NCBI RefSeq assembly: GCF_039710355.1
Contig: NZ_JBDKWZ010000021.1
Location: 62,001 to 126,000, forward strand
Reading direction: 5' to 3'
From: Rapidithrix thailandica
GTDB lineage: Bacteria; Bacteroidota; Bacteroidia; Cytophagales; Flammeovirgaceae
Length of the DNA: 64,000 nt
Shown here: one piece after another, positions 25,220 to 35,222 of the stretch
How the letters are laid out: each line of letters begins with the position of its first letter
Position numbering within the stretch: the stretch's first letter is position 1
Made by a program: the position numbers and the translations under genes
The notes under the pieces: generated by a model
Told to the model about the DNA's origin: nothing
The model's input: only the letters and a program-made list of their open reading frames with translations
Databases searched by the model: none

Positions 25220-26287
25220 ATGAATCGATTCAACCACCGGCAGCAAATGCCAATGATCACTTGTTTACTTTTCTTTTTATGCTGGGGAATGCTTTTGCCA
25301 GGATATGCTCAAAAAAAACCGGCAAGCCAGGATAAAGGGAAATATGAAGGAGAAACCCGCTATGGAGTGATTAAACACGGACAAGGGAAGTACGTATGGC
25401 CCGATGGCAGTATATACGTAGGCAAATGGCGCAATGACGTGATGCATGGCTATGGCACCTTGGAGTTTTATGACGGGAGCAGTTATTCGGGAGAGTGGCA
25501 TAACGGGTTTATGGAAGGGGAAGGTACTTACAAGTGGCCTAACGGAGATACTTATACGGGGGGATTCCGCAATGGAAAAAAGAGTGGCTATGGCAAGCTA
25601 TCCAAAGTAAACGGAGAAAAACACGAAGGCCAGTGGCTCGGGGATATGTGTAATGGTCAAGGTACACATACCTACCCTAACGGAGATCGCTATATAGGCG
25701 ATTGGAAAAATAATATGCGGCAAGGAAAGGGGATCATGATCTACCGGAATGGTGATGTGGAACAAGGCTCTTGGGTAAAAAACGAGCATGTGCCCTGCTA
25801 TTGCAGTAAAAAGGTAGTGACTGTAGAAGAAGCCTATCAATCCTCCGATGCGGTCTTTGTAGGCGTGGTTAGCAAAGTGACCCCCATGGAATCGTATGAT
25901 GTGGTGGAATTTGAGGTAACTTCCTATTGGAAGGGAAAACTCTTTCCGGAAAGAAGAATCTATCTCAGGGCAGGTACCAGCTCTTGTGATCATGTGTACT
26001 TTGAAGGCGAATCGTTCTTAGTATATGCTAAAATGGAAACCGAATCGCTGTACTATACCGATAAGTGTACCCGTACGGCCCGCTTGTCCAAAGTGGTATA
26101 CGACCTGAAAACCTTGGAAGAGATTGTGCCCTGTAAGTCCACCGCCAATGACAAAAACTTAACCTATTATAAAAACAGTGACCCTGTGTGCGGATGCGAT
26201 GGGAAGACCTACGAAAATGCCTATCATGCCCAGAAAAACGGCATACAGTTTTGGAGGGCAGGAAAGTGTAACGAATTAAATGAATAA
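25220..26287 (+). CDS. Secreted MORN-repeat protein with NTR-like and Kazal-like C-terminal domains
   Basis: 355 residues from the ATG at 25220, chosen because it starts a signal peptide (hydrophobic 11-28, cleavage GYA-Q at 30/31). Residues about 41-185 are six MORN repeats of 23 residues (YVGKWRNDVMHGYGTLEF and relatives). Residues about 190-290 resemble an NTR/TIMP-like domain: CYCSKK at 193, EEAYQSSDAVFVGVVSKV, then paired cysteines at 256 and 283. Residues about 305-350 form a Kazal-like inhibitor motif, VCGCDGKTYENAYHAQKNG with a closing Cys350; one usual Cys is replaced by Tyr in NAYHA. Such a mix suggests an exported scaffold with protease-inhibitor-like parts. MORN assignment is firm, NTR-like and Kazal-like are by motif. 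Monocistronic, upstream of an ABC operon. Confidence 0.85.
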   Translation: MNRFNHRQQMPMITCLLFFLCWGMLLPGYAQKKPASQDKGKYEGETRYGVIKHGQGKYVWPDGSIYVGKWRNDVMHGYGTLEFYDGSSYSGEWHNGFMEGEGTYKWPNGDTYTGGFRNGKKSGYGKLSKVNGEKHEGQWLGDMCNGQGTHTYPNGDRYIGDWKNNMRQGKGIMIYRNGDVEQGSWVKNEHVPCYCSKKVVTVEEAYQSSDAVFVGVVSKVTPMESYDVVEFEVTSYWKGKLFPERRIYLRAGTSSCDHVYFEGESFLVYAKMETESLYYTDKCTRTARLSKVVYDLKTLEEIVPCKSTANDKNLTYYKNSDPVCGCDGKTYENAYHAQKNGIQFWRAGKCNELNE

Positions 26288-26424
26288 GTTCAGCTTAGTT
26301 GTGCTACGGGGTCCCAAATGTTTCATTAAAACTGCATGTACAATTGGTTTTTCACAAAGAGTATGATTAAATTCTACCTTTACTACCATAGAATTTTCAC
26401 CTAGCACTCAAAATTGTTCAAACC

Positions 26425-27123
26425 TTGGAGCCAGTATTAAACGCCCATCGCCTCACAAAAACCTACCGGACAGGTAGTGAGTCGGTGGTTGTGCTTCAAG
26501 ATGTATCCTTCCACGTTTACCCCGGGGAATCTGTGGCCATCATAGGTGCTTCGGGCAGTGGTAAAACCACCTTGCTAAATCTGCTTGCCGGGCTGGACCT
26601 TCCCGATCAAGGAGAAATATTCCTGGGTCCGACTCAACTGAATCAATTAACTGAAAATGACCGGGCATATATGCGAAACCGATATATTGGCCTGGTGTAT
26701 CAGGATTACCAGTTGCTTCCGCATTATACAGCCTTGGAAAACGTTTTATTCCCCTTGGAAATCCTTCGGCAAACCTCCGGCAAAAAGGAAAAAGCCCAAG
26801 CCTTGTTATCCAAAATGGGATTATCAGAACGGTATTATCATTACCCAAGTATGCTTTCCGGAGGAGAGCAACAAAGGGTAGCCATCGCCCGCTCCATAGT
26901 TACCCAACCCTTGATCTTGCTGGCTGATGAACCTACAGGTAACCTGCACCGGGAAGCTTCTGATGAAATCACTACACTTCTTTTCGAAATGAATAAAACT
27001 CTGGCAACCCCTATGGTCATTGTCACTCATCAAATGGACTTGGCCATGCAATGTGACCGGGTGTATCAAATGGCTAGGGGAAAACTAACACCGTATATTG
27101 AAAAAACCTTAAAACCGTCTTAA
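26425..27123 (+). CDS. ABC transporter ATPase, LolD/MacB type
   Basis: 232 residues. Walker [10 protein letters not shown] at about 37-45, Q-loop VYQDYQLLP, signature [12 protein letters not shown], Walker [13 protein letters not shown] and the switch His in VTHQMD. The length and DEPTGNL motif fit the LolD/FtsE/MacB-like group that powers FtsX-type permeases. The frame has no upstream ATG; a TTG at 26425 gives the complete N-terminus ([14 protein letters not shown]). The permease gene begins 4 bp after its stop, so the two are one operon and one complex at the inner membrane. Confidence 0.93.
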   Translation: MEPVLNAHRLTKTYRTGSESVVVLQDVSFHVYPGESVAIIGASGSGKTTLLNLLAGLDLPDQGEIFLGPTQLNQLTENDRAYMRNRYIGLVYQDYQLLPHYTALENVLFPLEILRQTSGKKEKAQALLSKMGLSERYYHYPSMLSGGEQQRVAIARSIVTQPLILLADEPTGNLHREASDEITTLLFEMNKTLATPMVIVTHQMDLAMQCDRVYQMARGKLTPYIEKTLKPS

Positions 27124-27127
27124 ACAA

Positions 27128-29680
27128 TTGAATAAGTTGAGTCCTATACCGCGCCCTTCGACCAACCTGTTCAAAGACCGGTGGATTTGGCGGTTTATGT
27201 GGAGAGATATGCGGACTCAACCGGAGCGGGTTGCGTTATTGTTATTATCGATTATTTTAGGAATAGCCGCTTTAGTAGCCATTACCTCCTTCAATGAAAA
27301 TTTAAAATCGGATTTGGAAAACCAAGCTAAAGCGTTGCTTGCCGCAGACTTGGTTTTGTACAGCAGCCAACCTTTCGAAAGTGCAGAAGTAGCCCTCCCC
27401 GATTCATTTGCCAACCCCAGTGCCTTGGATGCCCGCTTGCCGTCCATGGTCCAGTTTCCCAATACTTCTCAAAGCCGGTTGGCTCAAGTGATCGGAATAG
27501 AAGGCCCCTACCCCTTTTATGGAAATTTTGAGACCTATCCTCCACAAGCATTGGCCTCTTTTCGTTTGGGTAGAGGCGCATTAGTCGATGAAAACCTGGC
27601 GATTCAATACAATTTGCTCATCAATGATTCTATCAAAGTCGGACAGTTGATGCTTCCCGTAGTCGGTTATGTTACGAAAGTACCCGGTAATATCAACTTA
27701 ATTACCTCATTGGCTCCGTCCGTGTATATTCCCTACCGGCAATTAAAAAATACGGCCTTGATCCAAAGGGGAAGTAATGTTACCTACCGGCAATTTTTCC
27801 GGTGCATTGGGGAAGAGGATGATCAAGACCTTCTGGCAAAACTCAAGCCTTATATCCGCAAGTACGGGTACAGTTTTGAAACTTTGGACTATCGAAAAAA
27901 AAACCTCTCCGAAGCATTTGATCACCTGTACCGATATATGAACCTGCTCAGCTACCTTTCCTTGGTGTTGGGCAGTATTGGAATAGCCTGTAGCATATTG
28001 TTATATACCAAAGAAAAACGCAAAAGGGTGGCACTGGCCCGGAGCATAGGAGCCAGTAGCCAGGCGATGTATTGGGTGTATTTGCTTCAGTTAGTTTTCC
28101 TTGCCCTTGTGGGTAGCCTGATGGGAATAGCCATGGGAAATGTATTACAATTGCTTATCCCACTGGTACTGAATGAATTCATCCCTGTACGGCTACATTT
28201 TTCAATTTCATTGCAAGCTACCTTGAGCGGGTTGACTTATGGCTTGTTGCTTACTTTATTGATCGGCTCGATTCCCTTGTTACAAATGCGGAGCATCCCG
28301 GCCTTGTCCATGCTAAAGGCCCCCAAACTTACGAATTCCTGGCAGGTCAAAATCCGCAATTTTTTCCTGATTGCATTGATTCTTCTATGCATGGTAGGCA
28401 TTGCCATCCGCCATGCAAACGATCCGGAGCTGGGTTTGCTATTTTTCGGAGGGGTAATGGCCTGTATTCTTTTCCTTTGGTGCCTGGCAATTCTGTTGTT
28501 AGTAGGAGCGTCACTCTTGGCCAAACGGTTAAAATTCGAGTGGAAACAAGCCTTTTCAAACCTGCATCGCCCCAATAACCAAACCGTAGTGTTAGTGGTG
28601 ATCATCGGTATGTGTGCATTTTTAGTCGGGACGATGAGTTTGGTAAAAAGCAGTTTATTACGACAGGTACAAATTGCCGGCAAACACAACCGGGTAAATT
28701 TGGTTTTGGTCGATGTACAACCCGACCAAAAAGAGGCCGTATTACGGCAAGTGGCAAATTATCAACTCAATACCCGGGAAGTCATTCCGGTCATCAATAC
28801 CAGGATTAAAAGTATTCAAAACCTTTCCATAGATGCATACAGCGACTCTACGGGAGTTCCCAATTGGGCCTTATATATTGATTATCCGGTCACTTACCGC
28901 AGCGAATTATCCGAAGGGGAAGTCATCGTAAGCGGTGAGTTCCCCAAAAGCCAAAATGACTCCGTATTTGTCTCTGTGGACCAGCAATTGGCCGAAAAAC
29001 TACAATTGCATTTGGGAGATCCCATCCGGTTCAGTATTCATGGAATAGACCTGGAAACCTACGTAGGCAGCATCCGGAAAGTCAACCGGCTCAAGTTACA
29101 AGCTAATTTTGTGTTTATTTTTCCCGAAGGCATCCTGGAAAAGTCCCCTAAATTTTATGCGATTTTAATTGATTCGCCCACGAAACTAAAGACAGCAAGT
29201 TTTCAAAACCTGATTTCTGAGCTTTTCCCGAACATTTCATCCATAGACCTGAATATTCTGCTGCGTTCTTTAAATGAAGTCATTGACAAGGTGGCATTTG
29301 TCATTCATTTTATGACCTTTCTCTTTCTATGTATTGGGATCGTTATCTTAATCAGTAGTATTTCCAATAGTAAATACCTCCGCATTCAGGAAACAGTGTT
29401 ATTACGCACTTTGGGGCTGGTCCGGAAGCAACTTTTTACAATCAATTTAATTGAATTCGGCTATTTGGGTTTTTTCTCTGTTTGTACGGGCTTTTCTTTG
29501 GCCTTTTTGGTCAGTGAAGTATTGTTAAATTACTTATTTGAGATGCCGGTCCGGCCAAATTACCTGGAGCTGACTTTATTTTCTTTAGGGATTGGCCTGC
29601 TCATTATCATGATTGGTTGGTGGAATTACCGGAATATACTACGGGTTTCTCCTATGCAAATACTCAGGAAAGTGCAATAA
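27128..29680 (+). CDS. ABC transporter permease with two FtsX-like domains (YbbP type)
   Basis: 850 residues. One membrane helix at about 35-53 precedes a large extracytoplasmic domain; helices cluster again at about 270-400 (first FtsX domain), two more at about 415-465, then, after a second extracytoplasmic region, a final FtsX domain at about 715-850. This duplicated layout matches YbbP-like permeases that pair with YbbA/LolD-like ATPases and act on lipids, lipoproteins or envelope stress rather than small solutes. The start is a TTG at 27128, 4 bp after the ATPase stop. No periplasmic adaptor is adjacent. Confidence 0.88.
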   Translation: MNKLSPIPRPSTNLFKDRWIWRFMWRDMRTQPERVALLLLSIILGIAALVAITSFNENLKSDLENQAKALLAADLVLYSSQPFESAEVALPDSFANPSALDARLPSMVQFPNTSQSRLAQVIGIEGPYPFYGNFETYPPQALASFRLGRGALVDENLAIQYNLLINDSIKVGQLMLPVVGYVTKVPGNINLITSLAPSVYIPYRQLKNTALIQRGSNVTYRQFFRCIGEEDDQDLLAKLKPYIRKYGYSFETLDYRKKNLSEAFDHLYRYMNLLSYLSLVLGSIGIACSILLYTKEKRKRVALARSIGASSQAMYWVYLLQLVFLALVGSLMGIAMGNVLQLLIPLVLNEFIPVRLHFSISLQATLSGLTYGLLLTLLIGSIPLLQMRSIPALSMLKAPKLTNSWQVKIRNFFLIALILLCMVGIAIRHANDPELGLLFFGGVMACILFLWCLAILLLVGASLLAKRLKFEWKQAFSNLHRPNNQTVVLVVIIGMCAFLVGTMSLVKSSLLRQVQIAGKHNRVNLVLVDVQPDQKEAVLRQVANYQLNTREVIPVINTRIKSIQNLSIDAYSDSTGVPNWALYIDYPVTYRSELSEGEVIVSGEFPKSQNDSVFVSVDQQLAEKLQLHLGDPIRFSIHGIDLETYVGSIRKVNRLKLQANFVFIFPEGILEKSPKFYAILIDSPTKLKTASFQNLISELFPNISSIDLNILLRSLNEVIDKVAFVIHFMTFLFLCIGIVILISSISNSKYLRIQETVLLRTLGLVRKQLFTINLIEFGYLGFFSVCTGFSLAFLVSEVLLNYLFEMPVRPNYLELTLFSLGIGLLIIMIGWWNYRNILRVSPMQILRKVQ

Positions 29681-29683
29681 AAA

Positions 29684-29724
29684 ACAAACACAAACCGGGT
29701 TAACTTTTGTTTGTGCTTGTTTTA
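29684..29724 (+). terminator. Terminator after the ABC operon
   Basis: ACAAACACAAAC (29684-29695) pairs with GTTTGTGCTTGT (29709-29720) with one mismatch, followed by TTT. It lies between the convergent ends of the permease and the lipoprotein gene. Confidence 0.6.
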
Positions 29725-29757
29725 AATTTCCATCAAAAGGAATACTCTCCATACGCC

Positions 29758-30594
29758 TCAATCTAACCGCTCCCAATGTTCTTCTACTTTCCGGTTTTTA
29801 AAGTTTTCCAAATTGAGCACTCCCGACAACTGACAATATTCTTTATCCAAAATACAGTCAAATACAAGTTGCTCCCCCACCCAGGTAGAGTCCCAGCTGT
29901 AAAACTCCACATTGCAAAATAGTTGTCCGCTGCTCAAAAAATAAGTGCCGCCACCAGCTCCTGCGAAATGTTGATTTTCGACATCGTAAATCGAAATCAC
30001 ATAATAATTATCCGTAAAGATTTCGATCACGGTAGAGAGTGGTTCAATCATTTTGCCATTGCGATTCAGCATAGAGACATTGAGCCAAGCTCCCATCATC
30101 GGATGGTCCTGAGAACCGGCTTCCATTTTTTGAAAAGTACATTGTTGATTGGCATCCCCCCCTCCATTCATCCAAATGCACAATTTATTCCGTTTGTCTT
30201 GGTCCAAGAGGACTTTGAATGCATGAATGGCACCAAAATTATTTTCGTTCTCCGAATCGTATTCAGTATAAAAGGAAATACTTTCTTTTTCAAAGGAGTA
30301 ACTGCCTCCTTTCGCCGAATAGAATTGACGATCGCGTGGGTTGAACCGGACAAAAGTCCAATGTTTTTTAGAAAAGATGAGCAAACTGGTGTGAGAACTA
30401 AAATCCTCCGGGACATTTTCGATAAACCGGATAAACGGATTGCCTGATACCAAACGCCAAGTGCCGGATAAGTTACTCACCTCCTCACTTATTTGTTTGT
30501 TTTCCGAGGTCAAAAAATCGCTTTTTCTTTCTCCTTTGGTACATGCCGTAAAAGTAACCACCCATACCACCATGATAGTTAGAAGTCTGTTCAT
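29758..30594 (-). CDS. Lipoprotein with two lipocalin-like repeats, function unknown
   Basis: 278 residues. The signal peptide ends in FTAC, a lipobox with Cys18. Two similar halves follow: LSGTWRLVSG ... FNPRDRQFYSAKGGSYSFEK ... FYTEYDSE in the first and MMGAWLNVSM ... YDVENQHFAGAGGGTYFLSS ... FYSWDST in the second, so the chain appears to be an internal duplication of a GxW-starting beta-barrel, as in lipocalin-like proteins of Bacteroidota. Ligand unknown. Monocistronic and convergent with the ABC operon. Confidence 0.75.
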   Translation of the reverse strand: MNRLLTIMVVWVVTFTACTKGERKSDFLTSENKQISEEVSNLSGTWRLVSGNPFIRFIENVPEDFSSHTSLLIFSKKHWTFVRFNPRDRQFYSAKGGSYSFEKESISFYTEYDSENENNFGAIHAFKVLLDQDKRNKLCIWMNGGGDANQQCTFQKMEAGSQDHPMMGAWLNVSMLNRNGKMIEPLSTVIEIFTDNYYVISIYDVENQHFAGAGGGTYFLSSGQLFCNVEFYSWDSTWVGEQLVFDCILDKEYCQLSGVLNLENFKNRKVEEHWERLD

Positions 30595-31067
30595 TGTTCT
30601 TGAAAATTTAGTTTCAAAATGGCCAATTTCAGTTAGTCCATTGAGACGTTTATTCAGTTGGTGAGGCAGGATTATAAGGTCGGTTATAGTCTACGTGATT
30701 ACTTGAACTTAGTTAGGAATTTATGTTCAAATTTGAAGTTTCCTACTTAGAAGGAACAAATAAATCGAGTAAAAGTCAATAAAAAAGCCTAGTATTTTGG
30801 GTCGCACATTGTTAAATATCCATTCCCCTTTTATGGCTTGTAATCCTTTATGACTTCGCCTGTAAATAGTCACCTTGTCACATTTAATATTTGTTCGAAA
30901 TCACCCGGTTCTTACCTCAACAGTCTTCTGTCAAAGTTCCGTAAGGGTTGAGTCTCTTTCTTGAATTCGCCCCGTTTCCACCCCCACCTACTTCCCAGGT
31001 TAGAAGCATACAAGAGGCCTCAAATTCTTTTATTTCAAACTATTCTGAAACTTCGTTAATTACAAAA
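30595..31067. other. Intergenic region, no recognised feature
   Basis: 473 bp between the lipoprotein gene start and the hydantoinase stop. Upstream of the lipoprotein it should hold that gene's promoter, but no good TAnnTTTG/TTG pair was found. No coding frame, tRNA or clear terminator is visible. Confidence 0.4.
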
Positions 31068-34000
31068 TTAAATATCCGGTTTACCATAGCCTCCACCCCC
31101 GGGAGTTTCCATGACAATGACGTCCCCAGGATACATCATACATTGATCCACACCGTTCAATGATTGGACGGCTCCCCCCTTACGTACCACCCATTGCCTG
31201 CCAGGTCTTGCTTCTTCTCCCCCATGTATGCCGAACGGTTTTTGCACCCGGTGTTGTGCAAGGATTGTCAATTCGGAAGTTTCCAAAAAGCGGATTTTAC
31301 GTATGAGTCCTTTCCCTCCCCGAAACTGTCCTTTTCCTCCGGAATCCTGCCGGATGGAAAACTCTTCCAACCGGACGGGATAGCGTTTTTCCAAAACCTC
31401 CGGATCCGTAATGCGCGTATTGGTCATATGATGATGAACCGCATTGGCCCCATGAACCCCCCGGCCGGCTCCGGTCCCTCCCGCAATGGTTTCATAATAT
31501 CCATAGGAGGCATTGCCAAATGCCAAATTGTTCATGGTTCCTTGGCTGGAAGCAGCTATCCCCAGGGCCTTGATTAAGGTATCGACCAACCGTTGACTGG
31601 TCTCCGTATTTCCACCTACCACTGCCGGGCATTCCTCCGGATTGTCTGAAAAGCCGGGGTTAAGAAGCCCCTCAGGGATGATGATTTTTACCCGTTTTAA
31701 CAAGCCTTCGTTGAGCGGAACCGGTTTTTGCACTAACAATCGCAAGAAATAAATTACTACGCTGTTGACAATCGCCGGGGTAGCGTTGAAATTTCCTGGA
31801 TGCACCGGGCCCGTGCCCGAAAAATCTATCGAGAGGATATTGTTCTTTTCAAATTGCAGTTTTACTTGAAGAGGTGTACCGTCATCTAAATACTCTATTG
31901 CTTCAAAAGATTGATTTAAGAAAGGGTGAATAGCTTCTGCCACCCACTCCGCGGCATGTGCTTTTAACCGCTTCATATACATTTTCACCTGATGCTTTGA
32001 GTGCTTTTCACAGAGGCGCTGTAAAGCCTGCACACCGGCATTTAAAGAGGCCAAGCCTCCACTTAAGTCGGCCAGGTTTTCATCCGAAGACCGGGATGGA
32101 TAAGGGCCTTCTTCCAACATTTGACGAATTGCTTTCCAATGAATACTATTTTTTTTCACCAGGTAACGAGGGGAAATTACCACCCCCTCTTCGGCCAGAT
32201 TTTGTGCATCGGGAGGCATAGACCCGGGCCGTTTACCTCCTAATTCCGCATGGTGTGCCCGGTTCGCTACATAGCCGATTAATTGTTGTTGAAAATATAC
32301 CGGACTGATTAATGTGATATCGGGTAAATGAGAACCCCCAAACCCAGGGTGATTGGTAATAACCACATCTCCTTCATTCATTGGGAATAACGCTTTTACC
32401 TTCCGCACACAAACGCCTAAGCTGCCCAAATGCACGGGGATATGTGGTGCATTGACTACCAATTCGCCATTTCTGTCCAGCAAAGCGCAAGAAAAGTCCA
32501 TACGTTCCTTTACATTGACCGAAAACGCAGTCCGTTCCAATACGGCTCCCATTTCTTCGGCAATCGCTTTAAACCGATGTGTAAAGAGTTCCAGGTTTAC
32601 GGCTTCAATGCCGGAGGACATTTCCGAAGCAGGAACTTCACTTTTAATTTTCCGTATCAAGGCATCCCCTTGTGTTGTTATTTCCAATGCCCAACCGGGT
32701 TCTACTACGAGGGTGCTGGTCGAGGTTGTAACAATAGCCGGCCCCTGAATTTCTTTTTTGGGTACAAGCTTTTCCCAAGGATAAACCGGGGTAGAGTACC
32801 AGGTTCCGTTAAAATATGCTTGTTGATATTCACCAGGAACTATCGGACCTTCCACGTCTCTCAATTCTTTTTCCGGAGGTGCTACCGGATCATTCTCCAA
32901 TACAGAAGCCACAAGCTTTACAGACTCCACTTCAATTTCCCGGTTTTCCAGCCAGTGCCCATATAATTTTTGATAAGCCTCCCGAAATGAATAAAGAATT
33001 GCAGATCTCTTTTGGTATTTGATTTCCACACAATGTTCTTGTCCAGCAAATCTCAAGTAAAGGTATACAAACCTTACCCTCATATGCTTCTCGGAATACC
33101 CCTCGCTTTTCAATTGAGTATAAGCCTCCATTTGAAGTTGCTGCAAGATACCGTCCAGTTGACCTATCATAACTCGCAAAGGTGCTAACACTTGGCGTAT
33201 AGCAAAGCGTTCTACAATGGCCTTTCCTATACCATAGGCACTTAACAAACCTGCATCATACGGGATCAATACCGTATCCATATGCAAGAGTCCGGCAATT
33301 GCACAGGCATGTTGCCCTCCGGCACCACCAAAACCCAAAAGGGCAAAATCTCTAGGATCATGGCCTTTTCTGACAGAAATTTCGCGAACCGCTTCAGCCA
33401 TCTTTTCATTGGCAATGGCCAAAAACCCAGAGAGGATTTCCTCTCCAACAAGCGGCTTTCCGGCTTGAACAGAGACTTGTCTTACTACATTTTTCAGTTT
33501 TTGCCGGGCTTGTTCTCTATGTACCGGAATGCCAAAATTATCCGGGATTAAACGGCCCAAAAGCAAGTTAACATCTGTAACGGTCAGGGGGCCTCCCGCT
33601 CCATAACAAGCCGGTCCCGGAAATGCCCCCGCACTTTCCGGTCCCACATTCAACTTAAACCCATCAAAAGAACAGATAGAACCTCCTCCTGCCGCAACTG
33701 TCTCAATGGCCAAGGCAGGACTCAACAACGTGGCATCACCCACTTTTAACTCATACCGGTAGTCAAAGTCCTCGTCTATCTTGGATACATCAGTGCTGGT
33801 TCCTCCCATATCCAAAGTCAGTACCCGGTTATACCCCATTCGGCGGGTAACATCCCTTGCTCCCACCACCCCACCCGCCGGACCGCTCAACAAGCTGTCT
33901 TTCGGGTGATACATTCCGGCAGCGACCAAACCACCTGCACTTGTCATAACTTTGAGAGAGCCCTGAGGAATATTTTCTGATACTTCGGAAAGGTATTTTT

Positions 34001-34871
34001 CCATTACTGTCGATAAATAGGCATTTACCACAGCTGTCTGCGCCCGGGGAACAATTTTAATATTGGGGGCCAATTCGTAAGAGGCTGACACATATTTCCA
34101 ACCGGACCGGACCAGCATCCGTTTTAATTTTTGTTCGTGAAGAGGATTGACATAACTATGCATCAGAGCAATGGCAATCACCTCACAACCGGAACTCTTG
34201 AGGGCCTCAAAGGTCTCGAAAAGGGTACTTTCCTGTAAGTCTTGTAGTACGGTGCCATCTGCTCCGATCCGCTCCTCCACTTCTACCACATAGGAATAAA
34301 GCAAGGGGGCTTTCTCTACCGAAAGGGAAAATAAGTCCGGCCTCTGTTGGTTTCCTATTTCCAATACATCTTGAAACCCTTTTGTCACGAGCAGTCCCAC
34401 TTTGGCCCCCTTTCTTTCCAGTAGTGCATTGGTTCCTTTGGTAGAACCGAGACGCATTTCCAGGGGAGGCAGAGGTTCTTGTAAACCGCATTGTGTAATC
34501 ATCCGTGCGGCCATAACCGGTGCTTCTTCCCCGGCCGTCACTTCAAACTCAACCGGAAAATCCTCCTCAAGGTCCAATGCCTTACTTAATTCCAATGTTT
34601 GACGCTTGTGATCAACATGCAAGACTATTATTCTCTCCGCATTTTCCCTCCCCAAATAGTTAAAAGTATACCCGGCCAAAATATCTTTTTCAATTGGCCA
34701 GTTTGCCTGTATCCGATACGTTTTGTCCCCCACTCTGGCTAAAAGTCTTCCTCTTAAGGAAGAGGAGCTCAATAGTTTAACGCGTTTCAAATACCCTTCC
34801 GGGGAGAAGGCCAATGCATCGGTAAACGTCCCTCCCGTATCCACCCATATTTTCCATTTTTTCTGTACCAT
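31068..34871 (-). CDS. Fused hydantoinase A/B (ATP-dependent 5-oxoprolinase family)
   Basis: 1267 residues joining HyuA and HyuB in one chain, the eukaryote-like 5-oxoprolinase arrangement. The HyuA part starts with an actin-like ATP-binding motif WVDTGGTFTDALAF (9-22), with a second phosphate motif LTLDMGGTSTDVSKI near 345-360 and GGAGGQHACA near 520. HyuB begins near residue 753 (LFTHRFKAIAEEMGAVLERT) and contains HLGSLGVCV, NHPGFGGSHLPDIT and the C-terminal GGKGQFRGGKGLIRKIR and TPGGGGYG. Family activity is ATP-driven opening of 5-oxoproline or hydantoin rings. Compared with typical fused enzymes (about 1250-1290) it is full length. Monocistronic; no transporter is adjacent. Confidence 0.93.
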   Translation of the reverse strand: MVQKKWKIWVDTGGTFTDALAFSPEGYLKRVKLLSSSSLRGRLLARVGDKTYRIQANWPIEKDILAGYTFNYLGRENAERIIVLHVDHKRQTLELSKALDLEEDFPVEFEVTAGEEAPVMAARMITQCGLQEPLPPLEMRLGSTKGTNALLERKGAKVGLLVTKGFQDVLEIGNQQRPDLFSLSVEKAPLLYSYVVEVEERIGADGTVLQDLQESTLFETFEALKSSGCEVIAIALMHSYVNPLHEQKLKRMLVRSGWKYVSASYELAPNIKIVPRAQTAVVNAYLSTVMEKYLSEVSENIPQGSLKVMTSAGGLVAAGMYHPKDSLLSGPAGGVVGARDVTRRMGYNRVLTLDMGGTSTDVSKIDEDFDYRYELKVGDATLLSPALAIETVAAGGGSICSFDGFKLNVGPESAGAFPGPACYGAGGPLTVTDVNLLLGRLIPDNFGIPVHREQARQKLKNVVRQVSVQAGKPLVGEEILSGFLAIANEKMAEAVREISVRKGHDPRDFALLGFGGAGGQHACAIAGLLHMDTVLIPYDAGLLSAYGIGKAIVERFAIRQVLAPLRVMIGQLDGILQQLQMEAYTQLKSEGYSEKHMRVRFVYLYLRFAGQEHCVEIKYQKRSAILYSFREAYQKLYGHWLENREIEVESVKLVASVLENDPVAPPEKELRDVEGPIVPGEYQQAYFNGTWYSTPVYPWEKLVPKKEIQGPAIVTTSTSTLVVEPGWALEITTQGDALIRKIKSEVPASEMSSGIEAVNLELFTHRFKAIAEEMGAVLERTAFSVNVKERMDFSCALLDRNGELVVNAPHIPVHLGSLGVCVRKVKALFPMNEGDVVITNHPGFGGSHLPDITLISPVYFQQQLIGYVANRAHHAELGGKRPGSMPPDAQNLAEEGVVISPRYLVKKNSIHWKAIRQMLEEGPYPSRSSDENLADLSGGLASLNAGVQALQRLCEKHSKHQVKMYMKRLKAHAAEWVAEAIHPFLNQSFEAIEYLDDGTPLQVKLQFEKNNILSIDFSGTGPVHPGNFNATPAIVNSVVIYFLRLLVQKPVPLNEGLLKRVKIIIPEGLLNPGFSDNPEECPAVVGGNTETSQRLVDTLIKALGIAASSQGTMNNLAFGNASYGYYETIAGGTGAGRGVHGANAVHHHMTNTRITDPEVLEKRYPVRLEEFSIRQDSGGKGQFRGGKGLIRKIRFLETSELTILAQHRVQKPFGIHGGEEARPGRQWVVRKGGAVQSLNGVDQCMMYPGDVIVMETPGGGGYGKPDI

Positions 34872-35222
34872 AGGTTTGAATAAACGTTTGTAAACCGAAG
34901 CAATCTACACAAGGTTAACGGTCTCTGTTTTTCTGTTTTTAAGGTAAACAAAAGGCCGGTACCTATCAAGGTTTTACATATCCCAATTCCTTGACTGTTA
35001 AAATAAGAGCCTATTTAAACATGTACCCAAATGGCTTGTTTAATAAATAGCGTAATTATTTTCTTTGCAGACTACGGCTTGTTGTGTTTTACCTATATTA
35101 GAGCATGTTTAAATTTCATCCTTTGGTGGTAAAACGGATTTTAAACATACTCTTAAGTAGCGAAAACACAGAATGACTTACAAAAAGTAATCTACCATTA
35201 CTTAAACTAAAAACAACCACTA
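34872..35222. other. Divergent intergenic region with inverted repeats
   Basis: 351 bp between the hydantoinase start and the pirin start. ATTTAAACATG (35013-35023) is the inverse of CATGTTTAAAT (35104-35114), and a third relative, ATTTTAAACATACTC, lies at 35140-35154. The last two form an imperfect ~17-bp inverted pair around 35101-35154, resembling the ends of a small mobile-element remnant. No coding frame seen. Confidence 0.45.
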
